DNA of 64,000 bases from Palsa-189 sp963803735. GTDB lineage: Bacteria; Acidobacteriota; Terriglobia; Acidiferrales; UBA7541. Position numbers and translations under genes: made by a program. Below, one piece after another: positions 8,795 to 16,801 of this stretch. The DNA is taken from the NCBI GenBank assembly GCA_963803735.1, contig CAWDNV010000010.1, positions 992,001 to 1,056,000 of the forward strand, read 5' to 3'. The notes beneath the pieces were generated by a model, which did no database searches, had not been told where the DNA came from, and worked only from the letters and a program-made list of their open reading frames with translations. Every line of letters begins with the position of its first letter. The stretch's first letter is position 1.

Positions 8795-9535
8795 ATGCGG
8801 CGCCGTCATTTTCTGGTTCTTTCCGCGGCCAGCTTAGGCGGAGTGATCGTTTATTCGCTGGATCGCAACGTTTCGCGCCTTTCCGCACAAGATAAATCCG
8901 CAGTCGCCAAATCAGACAAATCCGGCAAAGCCGCAGCTTCGACCACAGTACGCATTCCGCTGCGCTTTTTCACCGAATCGGAAGCTGCCATCGTGGCGGC
9001 CGCGGCTTCGCGCATTTTTCCGGCGGACGATGCCGGTCCGGGCGCGCACGAAGCGGGCGTGGTCATCTTCATCGACCGCCAGCTTGCCGGCCCCTGGGGA
9101 CGCGACGCACGGCGCTACACGCACGAACCGTTCGATGACGGGCTCGTGGCGGAATTCGGCTATCAGGGCAAAGCCGCTCCGCGCGACGTCTATCGCCAAG
9201 GACTGAAGGATCTCGCTGGATTCGACGCGCTCACGCCCGCGCAGCAGGACGAAAAGTTGAAGCAGATCGAGAATTCTGTTTTCTTCACGCTGCTGCGGCG
9301 GAACACCATCGAGGGCATGTTCTGCGATCCCATCCACGGCGGCAACGTGGATATGGTGGGCTGGCAACTGATCGGCTTCCCCGGCCCGCGCATGAGCAAC
9401 GTCAACGACATCGATAAGCACAACGGCGAAGCGTTCCGGCCGAAGCCCGTGAGCCTGAGCCAGGTGGCGACGCCGGTGCGTCCGAGCGAAGAGCAAACCG
9501 AAAGTGAGCCGAAGCGGAAGAAGACGACCGCGTGA
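8795..9535 (+). CDS. Gluconate 2-dehydrogenase subunit 3 family protein
   Basis: 246-residue exported small subunit of a GMC-type dehydrogenase. The N-terminus MRRRHFLVLSAASLGG is a twin-arginine-like signal. The conserved subunit-3 body runs from about residue 50 (LRFFTESEAAIVAAAASRIFPADD, typical of the family) through DRQLAGPWG and the YRQGLKDLAG helix to the C-terminal GGNVDMVGWQLIGFPGP signature. The tail is charged and probably disordered. It lies 124 bases upstream of the flavoprotein gene with a REP-like repeat between them, and almost certainly works with that protein as an electron-transferring partner in the periplasm. Confidence 0.85.
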   Translation: MRRRHFLVLSAASLGGVIVYSLDRNVSRLSAQDKSAVAKSDKSGKAAASTTVRIPLRFFTESEAAIVAAAASRIFPADDAGPGAHEAGVVIFIDRQLAGPWGRDARRYTHEPFDDGLVAEFGYQGKAAPRDVYRQGLKDLAGFDALTPAQQDEKLKQIENSVFFTLLRRNTIEGMFCDPIHGGNVDMVGWQLIGFPGPRMSNVNDIDKHNGEAFRPKPVSLSQVATPVRPSEEQTESEPKRKKTTA

Positions 9536-9544
9536 TGCCAGCAA

Positions 9545-9597
9545 TGTAGCGCCACCCTTTAGGGTGGCAGAGTGCCGGGCTGAAGCCCGGCGCTACA
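9545..9597. repeat. REP-like double hairpin
   Basis: Two adjacent palindromes, TGTAGCGCCACCC...GGGTGGCA and TGCCGGGCTGAAGCCCGGCG, end in CTACA. The second unit recurs at 22582 and 42086 and is the type that flanks the RAYT gene at 22602-23141. It could also act as a transcription barrier between the two dehydrogenase genes. Confidence 0.75.
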
Positions 9598-9659
9598 CAA
9601 ACCAGGGTACGGAGAATTCGTCAAAGCTAATGCCCCAGCCAGCGAACGCGAGCGCCTAA

Positions 9660-11414
9660 ATGAAAAACCTGCCAAAGGTCGACGCGGTAATTATCGGCGG
9701 CGGATGGTCCGGCCTGCTGATGGCTTCGCAGCTCGGCTCGCGCACTTCCCTCTCCGTAGCCGTGATCGAGCGCGGCGGCGCGCGCAAGCTGGCCGACTAC
9801 ATGGGCGGCATGGACGAGCTCGAATTCAACGTGCGCTTCCGCATGATGCAGGATTATTCGCAGGAAACGGTCACGCTGCGCTACAACACGCGCGATCGCG
9901 CCGTGCCCATCCGGCAACTCGGCAATTTCCTGCCCGGCACAGGCACCGGCGGCGCCGGAGAACACTGGGGCGCGGTGTGCCCGCGTTACGTCGACGATCT
10001 TTTCCAGCTGTACACAAAAACAGTCGAGCGCTACGGCGCCAAAAAGCTGCCCGAAGATCATGCCATTGTTGATTGGGGCCTCACTTGGGCCGATATCGAG
10101 CCCTATTACACGCGCGGCGACAAGCTGATGGGTGTTTCCGGCAAAGCCGGAAACATCAAAGGCAAGGTGATCGAAGGCGGCAATCCTTTTGAAGGCCCGC
10201 GGACCGAAGAATATCCCACGCCGCCGATGAAGTTGCCTTACGCTTCGGCACTGTTTGAGCAGGCGGCGAAGTCGCTGGGCTATCACCCCTATCCAAATCC
10301 TTCTGCAACCATCAGCCAGGCCTATACGAATCCCGATGGCATTTCGCGTCCGGGCTGCGCGTATTGCGGATTCTGCGACCGCTTCGGCTGCATGATCGGC
10401 GCGAAATCCCAGCCGACGAATACGCTGCTGCCCATTGTGGAGAAGCAGAAGAGCGTGTCGCTGCGGAATAACTGCGCGGTGCGGCGCGTTGTCTTCGATA
10501 AAGCTGCGAAGCGCGCGCGTGGCGTGCAATACATCGACGCCGACGGCGAAGAGTGCTTCCAGCCGGCCGATCTTGTGATTATGGGTTCATGGACGCTGAA
10601 CAACACGCGCTTGCTGCTGCTCTCGGGTATAGGAGAGCAATACGATCCCGCGACGGGCAAGGGCGCCGTCGGCCGCAACCTGACGCATCAGGTGAATGCG
10701 CCGACGCAAGTCTTTATCGATAAGCCGCTCAACCGGTTCATGGGCGCCGCCGCAACCGGCATTTGCGTCAGCGATTTCGATGGCGATGCTTTCGATCATG
10801 GCAATCTGCCGTTCCTACGTGGCGGAACGTTCCGCGTGGCGGGCACGGGCTTTCAGCCTATCGTGAGCTTTGGGGTTGTGCCGCCCACGGTGAAAGCGCG
10901 CTGGGGCTCGGAGTGGAAGAAGGCGTCAATCGAGTGGTACGACAAGGTCGCCACGATTGGTTTTGCCGGCGAGCACTTCGGTTACAAGACTCACTACTTC
11001 GATCTCGATCCGCGATACAAAGATCATTTCGGCGATCCGCTGCTGCGCATGACCATTGACTGGCGGCAAAACGAGCTCGAGATGGTTAAATTCGCCAATG
11101 CGAAAGCCGCAGAACTCGCCCGCGCCATGGGCGCGAAGGCCGTCATTCCCGCGCCGAGCTTTGAGCGCTACGATGCGCGGCGCTATCAATCCACGCACGT
11201 GCAGGGCGGCACGATCATGGGCAAGTCTCCGGATGCGTCCGTGGTCAATCCCTGGGGCCAGAGCTGGGATCTGCCGAATCTGTTCATCATGGGCGCCTCG
11301 ACCTTCCCGCAAAACGGCGCCGCCAATCCCACCACGAGCGTGATCGCGTTCACCTACCGCACCGCCGATGCCCTCATCGGCCGCTACCTGAAGTCCCCCG
11401 CCCCCCTGGCGTGA
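9660..11414 (+). CDS. GMC-family FAD oxidoreductase (gluconate/sugar dehydrogenase-like large subunit)
   Basis: 584-residue flavoprotein. The Rossmann FAD motif IIGGGWSG is at residues 11-18. The GMC N-terminal block LPGTGTGGAGEHWG (about 89-102) follows, then a Cys-rich segment CAYCGFCDRFGC (about 233-244) as in membrane-linked gluconate/sorbitol dehydrogenases. The C-terminal GMC block has the catalytic-region STHVQGGTIMG and the FAD-contacting MGASTFPQNGAANPTTS. It has no signal peptide of its own, which fits export together with the Tat-type subunit-3 protein encoded just upstream. The usual cytochrome c subunit is not adjacent; a single-haem cytochrome gene lies about 4.7 kb away at 16115-16801. 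The substrate is unknown. Confidence 0.87.
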   Translation: MKNLPKVDAVIIGGGWSGLLMASQLGSRTSLSVAVIERGGARKLADYMGGMDELEFNVRFRMMQDYSQETVTLRYNTRDRAVPIRQLGNFLPGTGTGGAGEHWGAVCPRYVDDLFQLYTKTVERYGAKKLPEDHAIVDWGLTWADIEPYYTRGDKLMGVSGKAGNIKGKVIEGGNPFEGPRTEEYPTPPMKLPYASALFEQAAKSLGYHPYPNPSATISQAYTNPDGISRPGCAYCGFCDRFGCMIGAKSQPTNTLLPIVEKQKSVSLRNNCAVRRVVFDKAAKRARGVQYIDADGEECFQPADLVIMGSWTLNNTRLLLLSGIGEQYDPATGKGAVGRNLTHQVNAPTQVFIDKPLNRFMGAAATGICVSDFDGDAFDHGNLPFLRGGTFRVAGTGFQPIVSFGVVPPTVKARWGSEWKKASIEWYDKVATIGFAGEHFGYKTHYFDLDPRYKDHFGDPLLRMTIDWRQNELEMVKFANAKAAELARAMGAKAVIPAPSFERYDARRYQSTHVQGGTIMGKSPDASVVNPWGQSWDLPNLFIMGASTFPQNGAANPTTSVIAFTYRTADALIGRYLKSPAPLA

Positions 11415-11465
11415 AGCGCCGGGACGAAACTACAATTCCACTGCAGAGAGAACGTCTAACGTCTT

Positions 11466-11603
11466 ATGAAGAGACCAAAAACGCCAGCAGCCCAGTCACG
11501 TAAGCCAAAGAATCTCATCAACTTTTTTGCTGAGTCTCCGCTCGCAAAGGCGAAGATTAACCTCAAGCGCAAGCGCGATACTGGCAGGCAAATCGAACTC
11601 TAG
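11466..11603 (+). CDS. Small ORF resembling the C-terminal tail of a Phd/YefM-type antitoxin
   Basis: 45 codons, starting at ATG 11466 and ending with TAG. The translation is basic and ends FFAESPLAKAKINL plus KRDTGRQIEL. That pattern (short hydrophobic helix, SPL, then a conserved Asp/Arg-Glu-Leu end) matches, from memory of the family, the toxin-neutralising tail of many Phd/YefM-like antitoxins. The DNA-binding N-terminal domain is missing and no toxin gene follows; a dispersed repeat begins right after. It may be a remnant, a free-standing antitoxin-like peptide, or chance. Confidence 0.4.
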   Translation: MKRPKTPAAQSRKPKNLINFFAESPLAKAKINLKRKRDTGRQIEL

Positions 11604-11619
11604 CTGATCGCTGATGACG

Positions 11620-11720
11620 TCATTCCGAGGAGCGCGGTGTGCGACGAGGAATCTGCTGTTCCGATTGTGAAACAAAAAGCAGATCCCTCGGTCTGTGCGG
11701 CGACCTCGGGATGACAGCGC
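11620..11720. repeat. Dispersed 'GAGGAATCTGC' type repeat
   Basis: Imperfect inverted repeat of about 100 bases. CATTCCGAGG... near 11624 and ...CCTCGGGATGAC near 11715 form the outer arms, with GAGGAATCTGC and AGCAGATCCCTC as inner arms. Related sequences occur near 27795, 35700 and 42115. It looks like a small non-autonomous intergenic repeat. Confidence 0.55.
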
Positions 11721-11797
11721 TGGGACGGTTGTAGCGAGGCTTTAGGCAAAGCCGTTACTGCAGACAAGCCTCTCGGTTAGCGGTTCTGGGGCCGCGG

Positions 11798-12394
11798 CTA
11801 TTTGGACTTGAGGCCCTGCACGATCGCCAATGACTTCTTTACGTGCTCGTCGGGTGAAAGGCCGTCGTCTTTCGACGATAACGTCGTGACGATCTTGCCG
11901 TCTTTGCCGATGACGAACGTGGTCCGTTCGATAAAGTCATGGTCGATCGCAACGCCGCGTACATCCGCCTGGCCAGGTTTTACGGCGGTCTTGTTCAGAT
12001 TATAGGAAGAGGAGATATCGCCCTTTGCGTCGGAGGCTACCGGAAATTTTCCGGCGCAATATTCCGGGTCCGCGGAGAACTGATTGAGCCGCGCGATGCT
12101 GTCGGCCGATACACCAATGATCGTGGCGCCAGCGGCGTCGAATTGGTCTTTCATCTCCGCAAACGTATGCGCTTCGAGATCACATCCTTTGGTAAAGGCA
12201 GACGGATAGAAATAAACGACCACGGGACCCTTTTTCAGCGCATCTGCGAGGGAAAAGTTAAATTCTTTTCCGGCCAATGAAGCTTGAGCCGAGAAAACGG
12301 GCGCCTTGTCGCCTGACTTAAGCGCAGCCAAAACGGGCAAACTGATCAGCACGGAAAGCCCCAGACCCAAAAACATTTTGGTCATATTGTTCAT
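11798..12394 (-). CDS. Exported peroxiredoxin (AhpC/TSA, BCP-like)
   Basis: 198-residue thiol peroxidase with an N-terminal hydrophobic export segment (about 6-24, ending VLAALKSGD), so probably periplasmic. The peroxidatic motif PSAFTKGC gives P64, T68 and C71 (PxxxTxxC). A second Cys at about 113 in EYCAGKF could be the resolving residue. The BCP-like blocks VYFYP and IIGVSAD are present. ATG at 12394 follows GGGAGG and is clearly the start. The frame upstream stays open into the damaged phosphoesterase gene, so automatic callers may report a 421-residue fusion. I consider that an artefact of the upstream damage. Confidence 0.85.
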   Translation of the reverse strand: MNNMTKMFLGLGLSVLISLPVLAALKSGDKAPVFSAQASLAGKEFNFSLADALKKGPVVVYFYPSAFTKGCDLEAHTFAEMKDQFDAAGATIIGVSADSIARLNQFSADPEYCAGKFPVASDAKGDISSSYNLNKTAVKPGQADVRGVAIDHDFIERTTFVIGKDGKIVTTLSSKDDGLSPDEHVKKSLAIVQGLKSK

Positions 12395-12499
12395 AACAAA
12401 CGCCTCCCAAGTGCGAAAGAGCATATCACATTCGTGCTTTATAGTTGTCGCCTTCACTTCCTGGCTCAGCGAAGGGACTCGTGGGTACCGTGGCTGAAT

Positions 12500-12533
12500 G
12501 AAAAGCGCCCCGGGCTCGGCCGGGGCGCTTTTC
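12500..12533. terminator. Strong hairpin, probable bidirectional terminator
   Basis: Perfect 13-bp stem, GAAAAGCGCCCCG / CGGGGCGCTTTTC, with an 8-base loop and a T-rich run after it on the + strand. It lies where the phosphoesterase gene should end, between it and the peroxiredoxin gene. Confidence 0.75.
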
Positions 12534-12539
12534 ATTTTT

Positions 12540-13823
12540 GTTGCAACTTCAGTTGCCGTCGTCGTTGCTTCGTGGCCCTCGCCGGAAGCGAACAGGTCCG
12601 ACATGACCTTGGTTCCCGCATCGCAGGCGTGATTCAGGCAAGGCAATCCGAATCCAGCCTCGAGCGATTTGAGCAGCGAAAAGTGCGTGTAGAACTTGTT
12701 GCTCTGCACACCCTTGCCGCCGTAGTTGGTATCGACCGTGAGCAGCACCTGGTTCGTCGTGGGCGAAACGCTGTAATCGTTTTCGTCCCACAGAACCACG
12801 ATGGCGTTCTGGCCTTCCCTCCATGCGGAGGATTCGTGAATCGCGGTAACCAGGGTCTGGATGGTTTGATCGCCCCGATACATAGGCCCCGGGTTAAGGC
12901 CGACGAGCGTGCCATTGTCGGTCGTATCGAACGCGCATACCGGACCAGCATTCCCGCGGCCGTGCTGGTCGTTACATTGGTTCGGAGCGATGAACGAGAA
13001 CGCAGGAACATTGCCGGAAGCGAGATCGGCGAACAGACTGCCTTTGCCTTCGAGATCCACCATTCGGCTAAGACTCAGTTCCGGGTTAGAGCCCTGCCTG
13101 AACGTTCTGGAAATAGGCGAAGGGGTTGTGTTTCACCGCGTAGAGAGCCACCACATCTTCGTTCGTGAAACCTGAACTCGGTAAGAGCGTGGCAACGGGA
13201 GTCAGATTCGAATAGAAGCCATCGGCGTTGTTGACGCCGTCGGCGCCTGTCGGCGGAAGCGATTCCTGATAGCTCTTCCAAGTTAGACCTGCGGCAGCCA
13301 GTTCATCGGCAATCGTTTTGCCTACCGTCTTTGTATTGGCGGCAAAGCCCACAGTTCCGTCGACGTCGATATCACCTGGAGGCCCAGAAGTTTCGTTGGA
13401 GAAGTCAATCGCTGGTGTGGCGGCATCGGAGCCTGTGCCGTAGATCGGGCAAATGGGAGTTGAGGTGCTCTCGAGCGAGACGCTTCCGCTGGCGAGATTC
13501 GGGGTGCAGGTCGAATTGTGCCAGTCGGGCGAATTGTCATCGCGGATGCCGAAATTCGAGCCGCCGACGACTTCCAGATAATTGGTCAGGCTCGGATGCC
13601 CCACGGCAAAGTAATTCCTCGCAGAATTCACCTTCTGGGCGTACTTGTTGGTGTAGGGCATGTTGGCGTTGCCAATCACCTGGCCGAATCCGTGGTTTTC
13701 CATCATGATCACCCAGACGTGATCGAGATGCGGTACCCCTTTGGGAACCGCACCTTCTTGTGCGGAGGCGGTTGTGGCTATTCCTGCGGCAAGTAGGCAC
13801 AAAATCGCTGTTATCTTATTCAT
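12540..13823 (-). pseudogene. Phosphoesterase family protein (acid phosphatase/phospholipase C-like), frameshifted
   Basis: Secreted phosphoesterase. The first frame (13823 to 13086, 245 residues) has a signal peptide (MNKITAILCLLAAGIATTASAQ), the catalytic-site-like VIMMENHGFGQVIG and GHPSLTNYLEVVGG. It stops after FQNVQAGL. The next frame continues without overlap loss: NPELSLSRMVDLEG, FIAPNQCNDQHG, VVLWDENDYS. Deleting one G from the GGG near 13091 joins the two frames exactly. The second frame also lacks a stop where the protein should end, near 12550, and reads through a terminator-like hairpin into the peroxiredoxin gene. That suggests a second lesion or an error near the 3' end. The left boundary given here is approximate. 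Confidence 0.7.
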
Positions 13824-14306
13824 TTAGCGGATCTTCCTCTTTAGGAGAAGTACCGAACGACCGGGGGGACACCGGGCGTGCTCGGTCGCAGGCACTCTGT
13901 GAAACGAAGGTTACGCCGCAGTTACAGCGGGGCAAAAGTTCCGTGAACGAGCTGGGGCTAAACCCCGCGAGTACTACACCCGTGGAACCATCCGTTCATT
14001 GCCGGGTTTAACCCCCAGAGGCTATCTTCTGAATCGTAAGTATGGACGATGAGATCAGAGAAGCAGCCGACTGGAAGTTCCGGGAAGGGTCACATGAGCG
14101 CCATAAGGGTTTTCGTTGCTCTGTCGTGGGCGGCTTTCGCGCTCCGGCAGATTTTCACAAAGCCGGCTAAGGCTCTCGCCGGCAGACGTTTTCAATCGCG
14201 CTGATTCCATCGTTCCTGCTCCGAAACGGCCCATCGTTTAGCGCTCACGCATAGTGCTAAACGGTGGGCCGCTGCCTTTCTGGGGCCGCCCGCGCCCTTC
14301 TGCCCC
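13824..14306. other. Intergenic region between phosphoesterase and toxin genes
   Basis: About 480 bases. It holds the toxin-operon terminator-like hairpin (14227-14271) and a 42-codon open frame (14042-14170) that I do not accept as a gene. Nothing else is recognisable. Confidence 0.4.
14227..14271 (-). terminator. Terminator-like hairpin downstream of the MazF-type toxin gene
   Basis: 16-base arms, CGGCCCATCGTTTAGC and GCTAAACGGTGGGCCG, pair with a single G-T wobble around a 13-base loop. It sits about 35 bases past the toxin stop in the direction of transcription. The T-tract is weak, so it may be RNA-stabilising rather than a classic terminator. Confidence 0.55.
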
Positions 14307-14687
14307 CTAATCCTGAATATCTGCTGGCTGAATTCCCATACTCTTGACGACGTTTTTCGCGATGATCCTGAGGATCCGCTCACTCAGCATCCTCGCTCCC
14401 GGATTCGGTAAGAGACTGTCTTTCGTAATCACGGAGATGTTTTGGGGTTGCAGTTCGCTGATCTCCCGCAACCCTGTTTCGCCGGGTTGCAATCTGATGG
14501 GGAGTGGGAAATCAGTCAACGTGGTGGATAGTGGTACAGCCAAAACGGTTGTTGCTCGTGGATGCGTATTTCTGCGATCTGCGGAGACAATTACAACTGG
14601 GCGGGGATTTTTGCCGGCCGGGTCTCCTGGGAACCGGGCATACCAAATCTGTCCGCGTCGCGGTTGGGGTAGCGGCGGAGAACTCAC
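14307..14687 (-). CDS. MazF/PemK-type endoribonuclease toxin
   Basis: 126-residue toxin of the MazF/PemK fold, predicted to cleave mRNA at short sequence motifs. Visible family blocks are RRGQIWYARFPGDP (first strand and the loop before the catalytic region), NPRPVVIVSADRRN, TTVLAVPLSTTL and the ISELQPQNISVITKDSL segment near the conserved Ser/Thr. The start codon overlaps the end of the antitoxin gene by 4 bases, so the two are translationally coupled. The operon runs leftward and has its own operator at 15030-15058. Confidence 0.85.
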   Translation of the reverse strand: MSSPPLPQPRRGQIWYARFPGDPAGKNPRPVVIVSADRRNTHPRATTVLAVPLSTTLTDFPLPIRLQPGETGLREISELQPQNISVITKDSLLPNPGARMLSERILRIIAKNVVKSMGIQPADIQD

Positions 14688-15016
14688 CTGCTATCGCCCG
14701 AGCTCCCCAAATGCCGGCCGGGAGCGTGTTCCTCTTCCGGTTCCTTTTCCTCTTGCTCCTTCAATGACCCAAGGGCCGCTTCGCCCAACTTGCCCCAGGC
14801 ATGCTCTTCCTCAATTTCTGAAGGGGAGAGATTATCGTAATAGGCCTTCATTTTCTCGTCGAGCTCTTCCGATTTAATTCTGGCTTGAAGATCGCTAACG
14901 ATCTTTTCGAATACAGCGCTCATGGAGGGAGAATGCGTCTTCGCACGGAAAATTCTTAAAAAGCGGGCACACTCTCTGGAGAGGGATACGGTTATGCGTT
15001 CTTTTCCTTTGGGCAC
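14684..15016 (-). CDS. Antitoxin partner of the MazF-type toxin (ribbon-helix-helix-like)
   Basis: 110-residue acidic protein. The N-terminus KERITVSLSRECARFLRIF fits a ribbon-helix-helix DNA-binding strand and helix. The following helical, acidic segment (SEELDEKMKAYYDNLS, IEEEHAWGKLGEAAL) would wrap the toxin, and the tail is disordered and rich in Glu. It begins with GTG at 15016. It is expected to neutralise the toxin and repress the operon by binding the repeats 14-42 bases upstream. It is longer than minimal MazE-type antitoxins. Confidence 0.72.
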   Translation of the reverse strand: MPKGKERITVSLSRECARFLRIFRAKTHSPSMSAVFEKIVSDLQARIKSEELDEKMKAYYDNLSPSEIEEEHAWGKLGEAALGSLKEQEEKEPEEEHAPGRHLGSSGDSR

Positions 15017-15029
15017 AATGATTACTCTC

Positions 15030-15058
15030 GTATGATCTATTTCATACTACTATCATAC
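15030..15058 (-). promoter_or_regulatory. Operator of the MazF-type TA operon
   Basis: GTATGA (15030-15035), a 6-base spacer and TCATAC (15042-15047) form a perfect inverted repeat. A second TCATAC at 15053-15058 lies 11 bases away, one helical turn. The site is 14 bases upstream of the antitoxin GTG, where autorepression by the antitoxin/toxin complex is expected. Confidence 0.65.
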
Positions 15059-15070
15059 TTAAGGTGCCAG

Positions 15071-15199
15071 ATGAAGTCCAGCGGAAAGAGCGTCGAAGAA
15101 GTAATCGCCGCCAAGCCTTCGGCGGAATATGACGACGCCTGGGGCAAAGGCTTCATGAATCCCAAGGACTTCCTTACCGTCGTTTACAACACGCTCTAG
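15071..15199 (+). pseudogene. Remnant: C-terminal end of an MBL-fold hydrolase
   Basis: 42 codons ending in TAG. The translation (GKSVEEVIAAKPSAEYDDAWG and GFMNPKDFLTVVYNTL) is very like the last 40 residues of a family of MBL-fold hydrolases that end G-x-S-x-EEV-x-x-x-KPT-x-x-[FY]D-x-x-WG-x-GF. No metal-binding part remains upstream; the sequence immediately before it is the TA operator. This looks like a gene truncated when the TA module was inserted or when the region was rearranged. Confidence 0.65.
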
Positions 15200-15209
15200 G
15201 CTTTCAGGC

Positions 15210-15845
15210 TTAGTGGCTATGGCTGGGGCGCTTGCTGCGTTTGTAGCGCAGCAAAAAGTACAGCGACGCCGCGACGCCCGCAGCGATTCCCGAGAAGAGT
15301 ATCGGCTGCCGGTAGTCCACCATCGACCGGAGTATCTGGCGTCCGTATCGCTCCGCCAAAAACGCCAGCAGCGTGTATCGAACTCCCCGCCCGATGGCCA
15401 GCGCCGCCAGGAATTTGCCCTTGGAATACTGCAGCGCGCCGGCAGCCAGCAGAAACGGGAACGTCGGCAGCGGCGGCGGGAGCATCGCCGGAATGAGCAC
15501 GGCCCAGAAGCCCCATTTCTCGAACGTGCTGTAAACCTTCTGTGCTTTTCTGCGCGAGACTCGCCGTTCGAGGATGGCTTTGCCCTCTTTGCGCGCCAGT
15601 CGGTAAGTGATATAGCCGCCAAGCAGCGCACCTACCGTGGCCATCAGCGCATAGTAAAGCCACCAGCTTTTCTGGGAAGCCGCCAGAACGATGGTCATGG
15701 CGTCCACGCTGCCGGGAACGGGAATGGCCGAATTATCGATGATGCCGAGCACGATCAGGCCGGGTCCGCCCACGCGGCGCGCCCAGGCAATCAGGATTCG
15801 CGTCGCTTGCAGATGCAGCATCGTGATCAGCGCGTGAGTCAGCAT
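15210..15845 (-). CDS. DedA/VTT-domain membrane protein
   Basis: 211-residue integral membrane protein with a VTT (DedA/SNARE-associated) domain. Key features are GLIVLGIIDNSAIPVPGSVD near the first re-entrant segment (about 29-48), an amphipathic linker (KAILERRVSRRKAQKVYSTF), the second conserved block AMLPPPLPTFPFLLAAGAL (about 119-137) and GRGVRYTLLAFLAERYG. DedA family members are implicated in lipid or undecaprenyl-phosphate flipping across the inner membrane. The exact substrate here is not known. It is a single gene, adjacent to the MBL remnant on the opposite strand. Confidence 0.85.
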   Translation of the reverse strand: MLTHALITMLHLQATRILIAWARRVGGPGLIVLGIIDNSAIPVPGSVDAMTIVLAASQKSWWLYYALMATVGALLGGYITYRLARKEGKAILERRVSRRKAQKVYSTFEKWGFWAVLIPAMLPPPLPTFPFLLAAGALQYSKGKFLAALAIGRGVRYTLLAFLAERYGRQILRSMVDYRQPILFSGIAAGVAASLYFLLRYKRSKRPSHSH

Positions 15846-16114
15846 GTCCCTCGAAGGCGTGAGCAGCGGAAGAACGCGGGGCGCAAAGCGGCGACGTTCG
15901 CGGCTATGCCCTGCCCGTTACCTGCAGCGAGACCCTCACAAGTTGGACGTAGGTGAGCTCATATCTGGCTACACACATGACTTCGGAGCGCCGTGTAGAT
16001 GGTTCGAGTGGTGCGTAGAGAAAAATTACGACAAAAGAAAACGGGCGGCCGTAGAAGCCGCCCATCCTCGATCTCATCGGCGCGAACTGGCCACGCGCGA
16101 GCCAGTTCATCGAA

Positions 16115-16801
16115 CTACTTACAATCGTTGTGCAGGATGCTGCTGGGGTCTTCCGGTCCTTCAATACACGGGATAGCGCTCAGATACTCGTAGATCGCAT
16201 GCAAGTCATGGTAGGTCATGTTGTGAAAAATGGGCCATGGCATGATTTGGAGAAGAGCGCCATCGAACGGAGGAGGCAGGCAAGTTCCGTTCGGAGCTCC
16301 GGTGCAGGTCGGATGGATGTGATCGAAGTCTGTGCCATTCCTGATGATCTGAACGAATTCGGAAAACGTGTGGCCGCCTTCAGGGCGCCCGGTTTTGTCC
16401 GGCGTCAAATTGCGCGAGAAGATGTGGGGAAACGGCCCTGGCCCGGGGAAAGGACCGAAATCCCTGCCTCCGCCCAGGTAGGTATCCGGATTAACCTTGG
16501 TCGGCGCGCCAAAGTATGGGTTCCCGTCAGAGGTGAATTCGGTCGCGGGGCCGGCACTGTGGCACCCATTGCAGTCCGCCTGCGCGTTGACAATGTAGCT
16601 GCCCAGTCCGACCAATTCCCTGTCCTTTCCGGCCAGATTCAGCGGGACAGGTGCTATCTCGAAGCCGACTTTAACTTTTGAGTTCTCGTCATCCTGTCCG
16701 TCAGCGCGAGCCCGCGTTGAGCTGATCACGAGTCCCGCAAAGAGGATGCCAGCAAAAACAGCGGCGGTCGCCGCGGCCCGGAGCCAATGCTTCGGCGTCA
16801 T
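16115..16801 (-). CDS. Exported mono-haem cytochrome c
   Basis: 228-residue periplasmic c-type cytochrome. It has a signal peptide (about 1-33, ending ARA), then the haem-attachment motif CNGCH at residues 77-81 after GLGSYIVNAQADC. A long Pro/Gly-rich insertion (FGPFPGPGPFPH) and a C-terminal part with PWPIFHNMTYHDLHAIYEYLSAIP follow; the Met of QIMPW or NMT is a candidate distal ligand. The Cys pair near the C-terminus could form a disulfide. The start is supported by GAAGGAG just upstream. It could accept electrons from the GMC dehydrogenase at 9660-11414, but that link is only suggested by function, not by operon structure. Confidence 0.85.
   Translation of the reverse strand: MTPKHWLRAAATAAVFAGILFAGLVISSTRARADGQDDENSKVKVGFEIAPVPLNLAGKDRELVGLGSYIVNAQADCNGCHSAGPATEFTSDGNPYFGAPTKVNPDTYLGGGRDFGPFPGPGPFPHIFSRNLTPDKTGRPEGGHTFSEFVQIIRNGTDFDHIHPTCTGAPNGTCLPPPFDGALLQIMPWPIFHNMTYHDLHAIYEYLSAIPCIEGPEDPSSILHNDCK

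Noticed and set aside
9627..10529. 300-codon open frame on the - strand
   Set aside because: Antisense to the GMC oxidoreductase with its complete motif set.
11798..13063. 421-residue phosphoesterase-peroxiredoxin fusion as one gene
   Set aside because: The peroxiredoxin has its own start, GGGAGG ribosome-binding site and signal peptide, and the join runs through a terminator-like hairpin.
14042..14170. 42-codon ORF with a C-terminal HKGFRCSV that recalls the end of formylglycine-enzyme-like proteins
   Set aside because: Too short, no other family features, no clear ribosome-binding site. The similarity is only a few residues.
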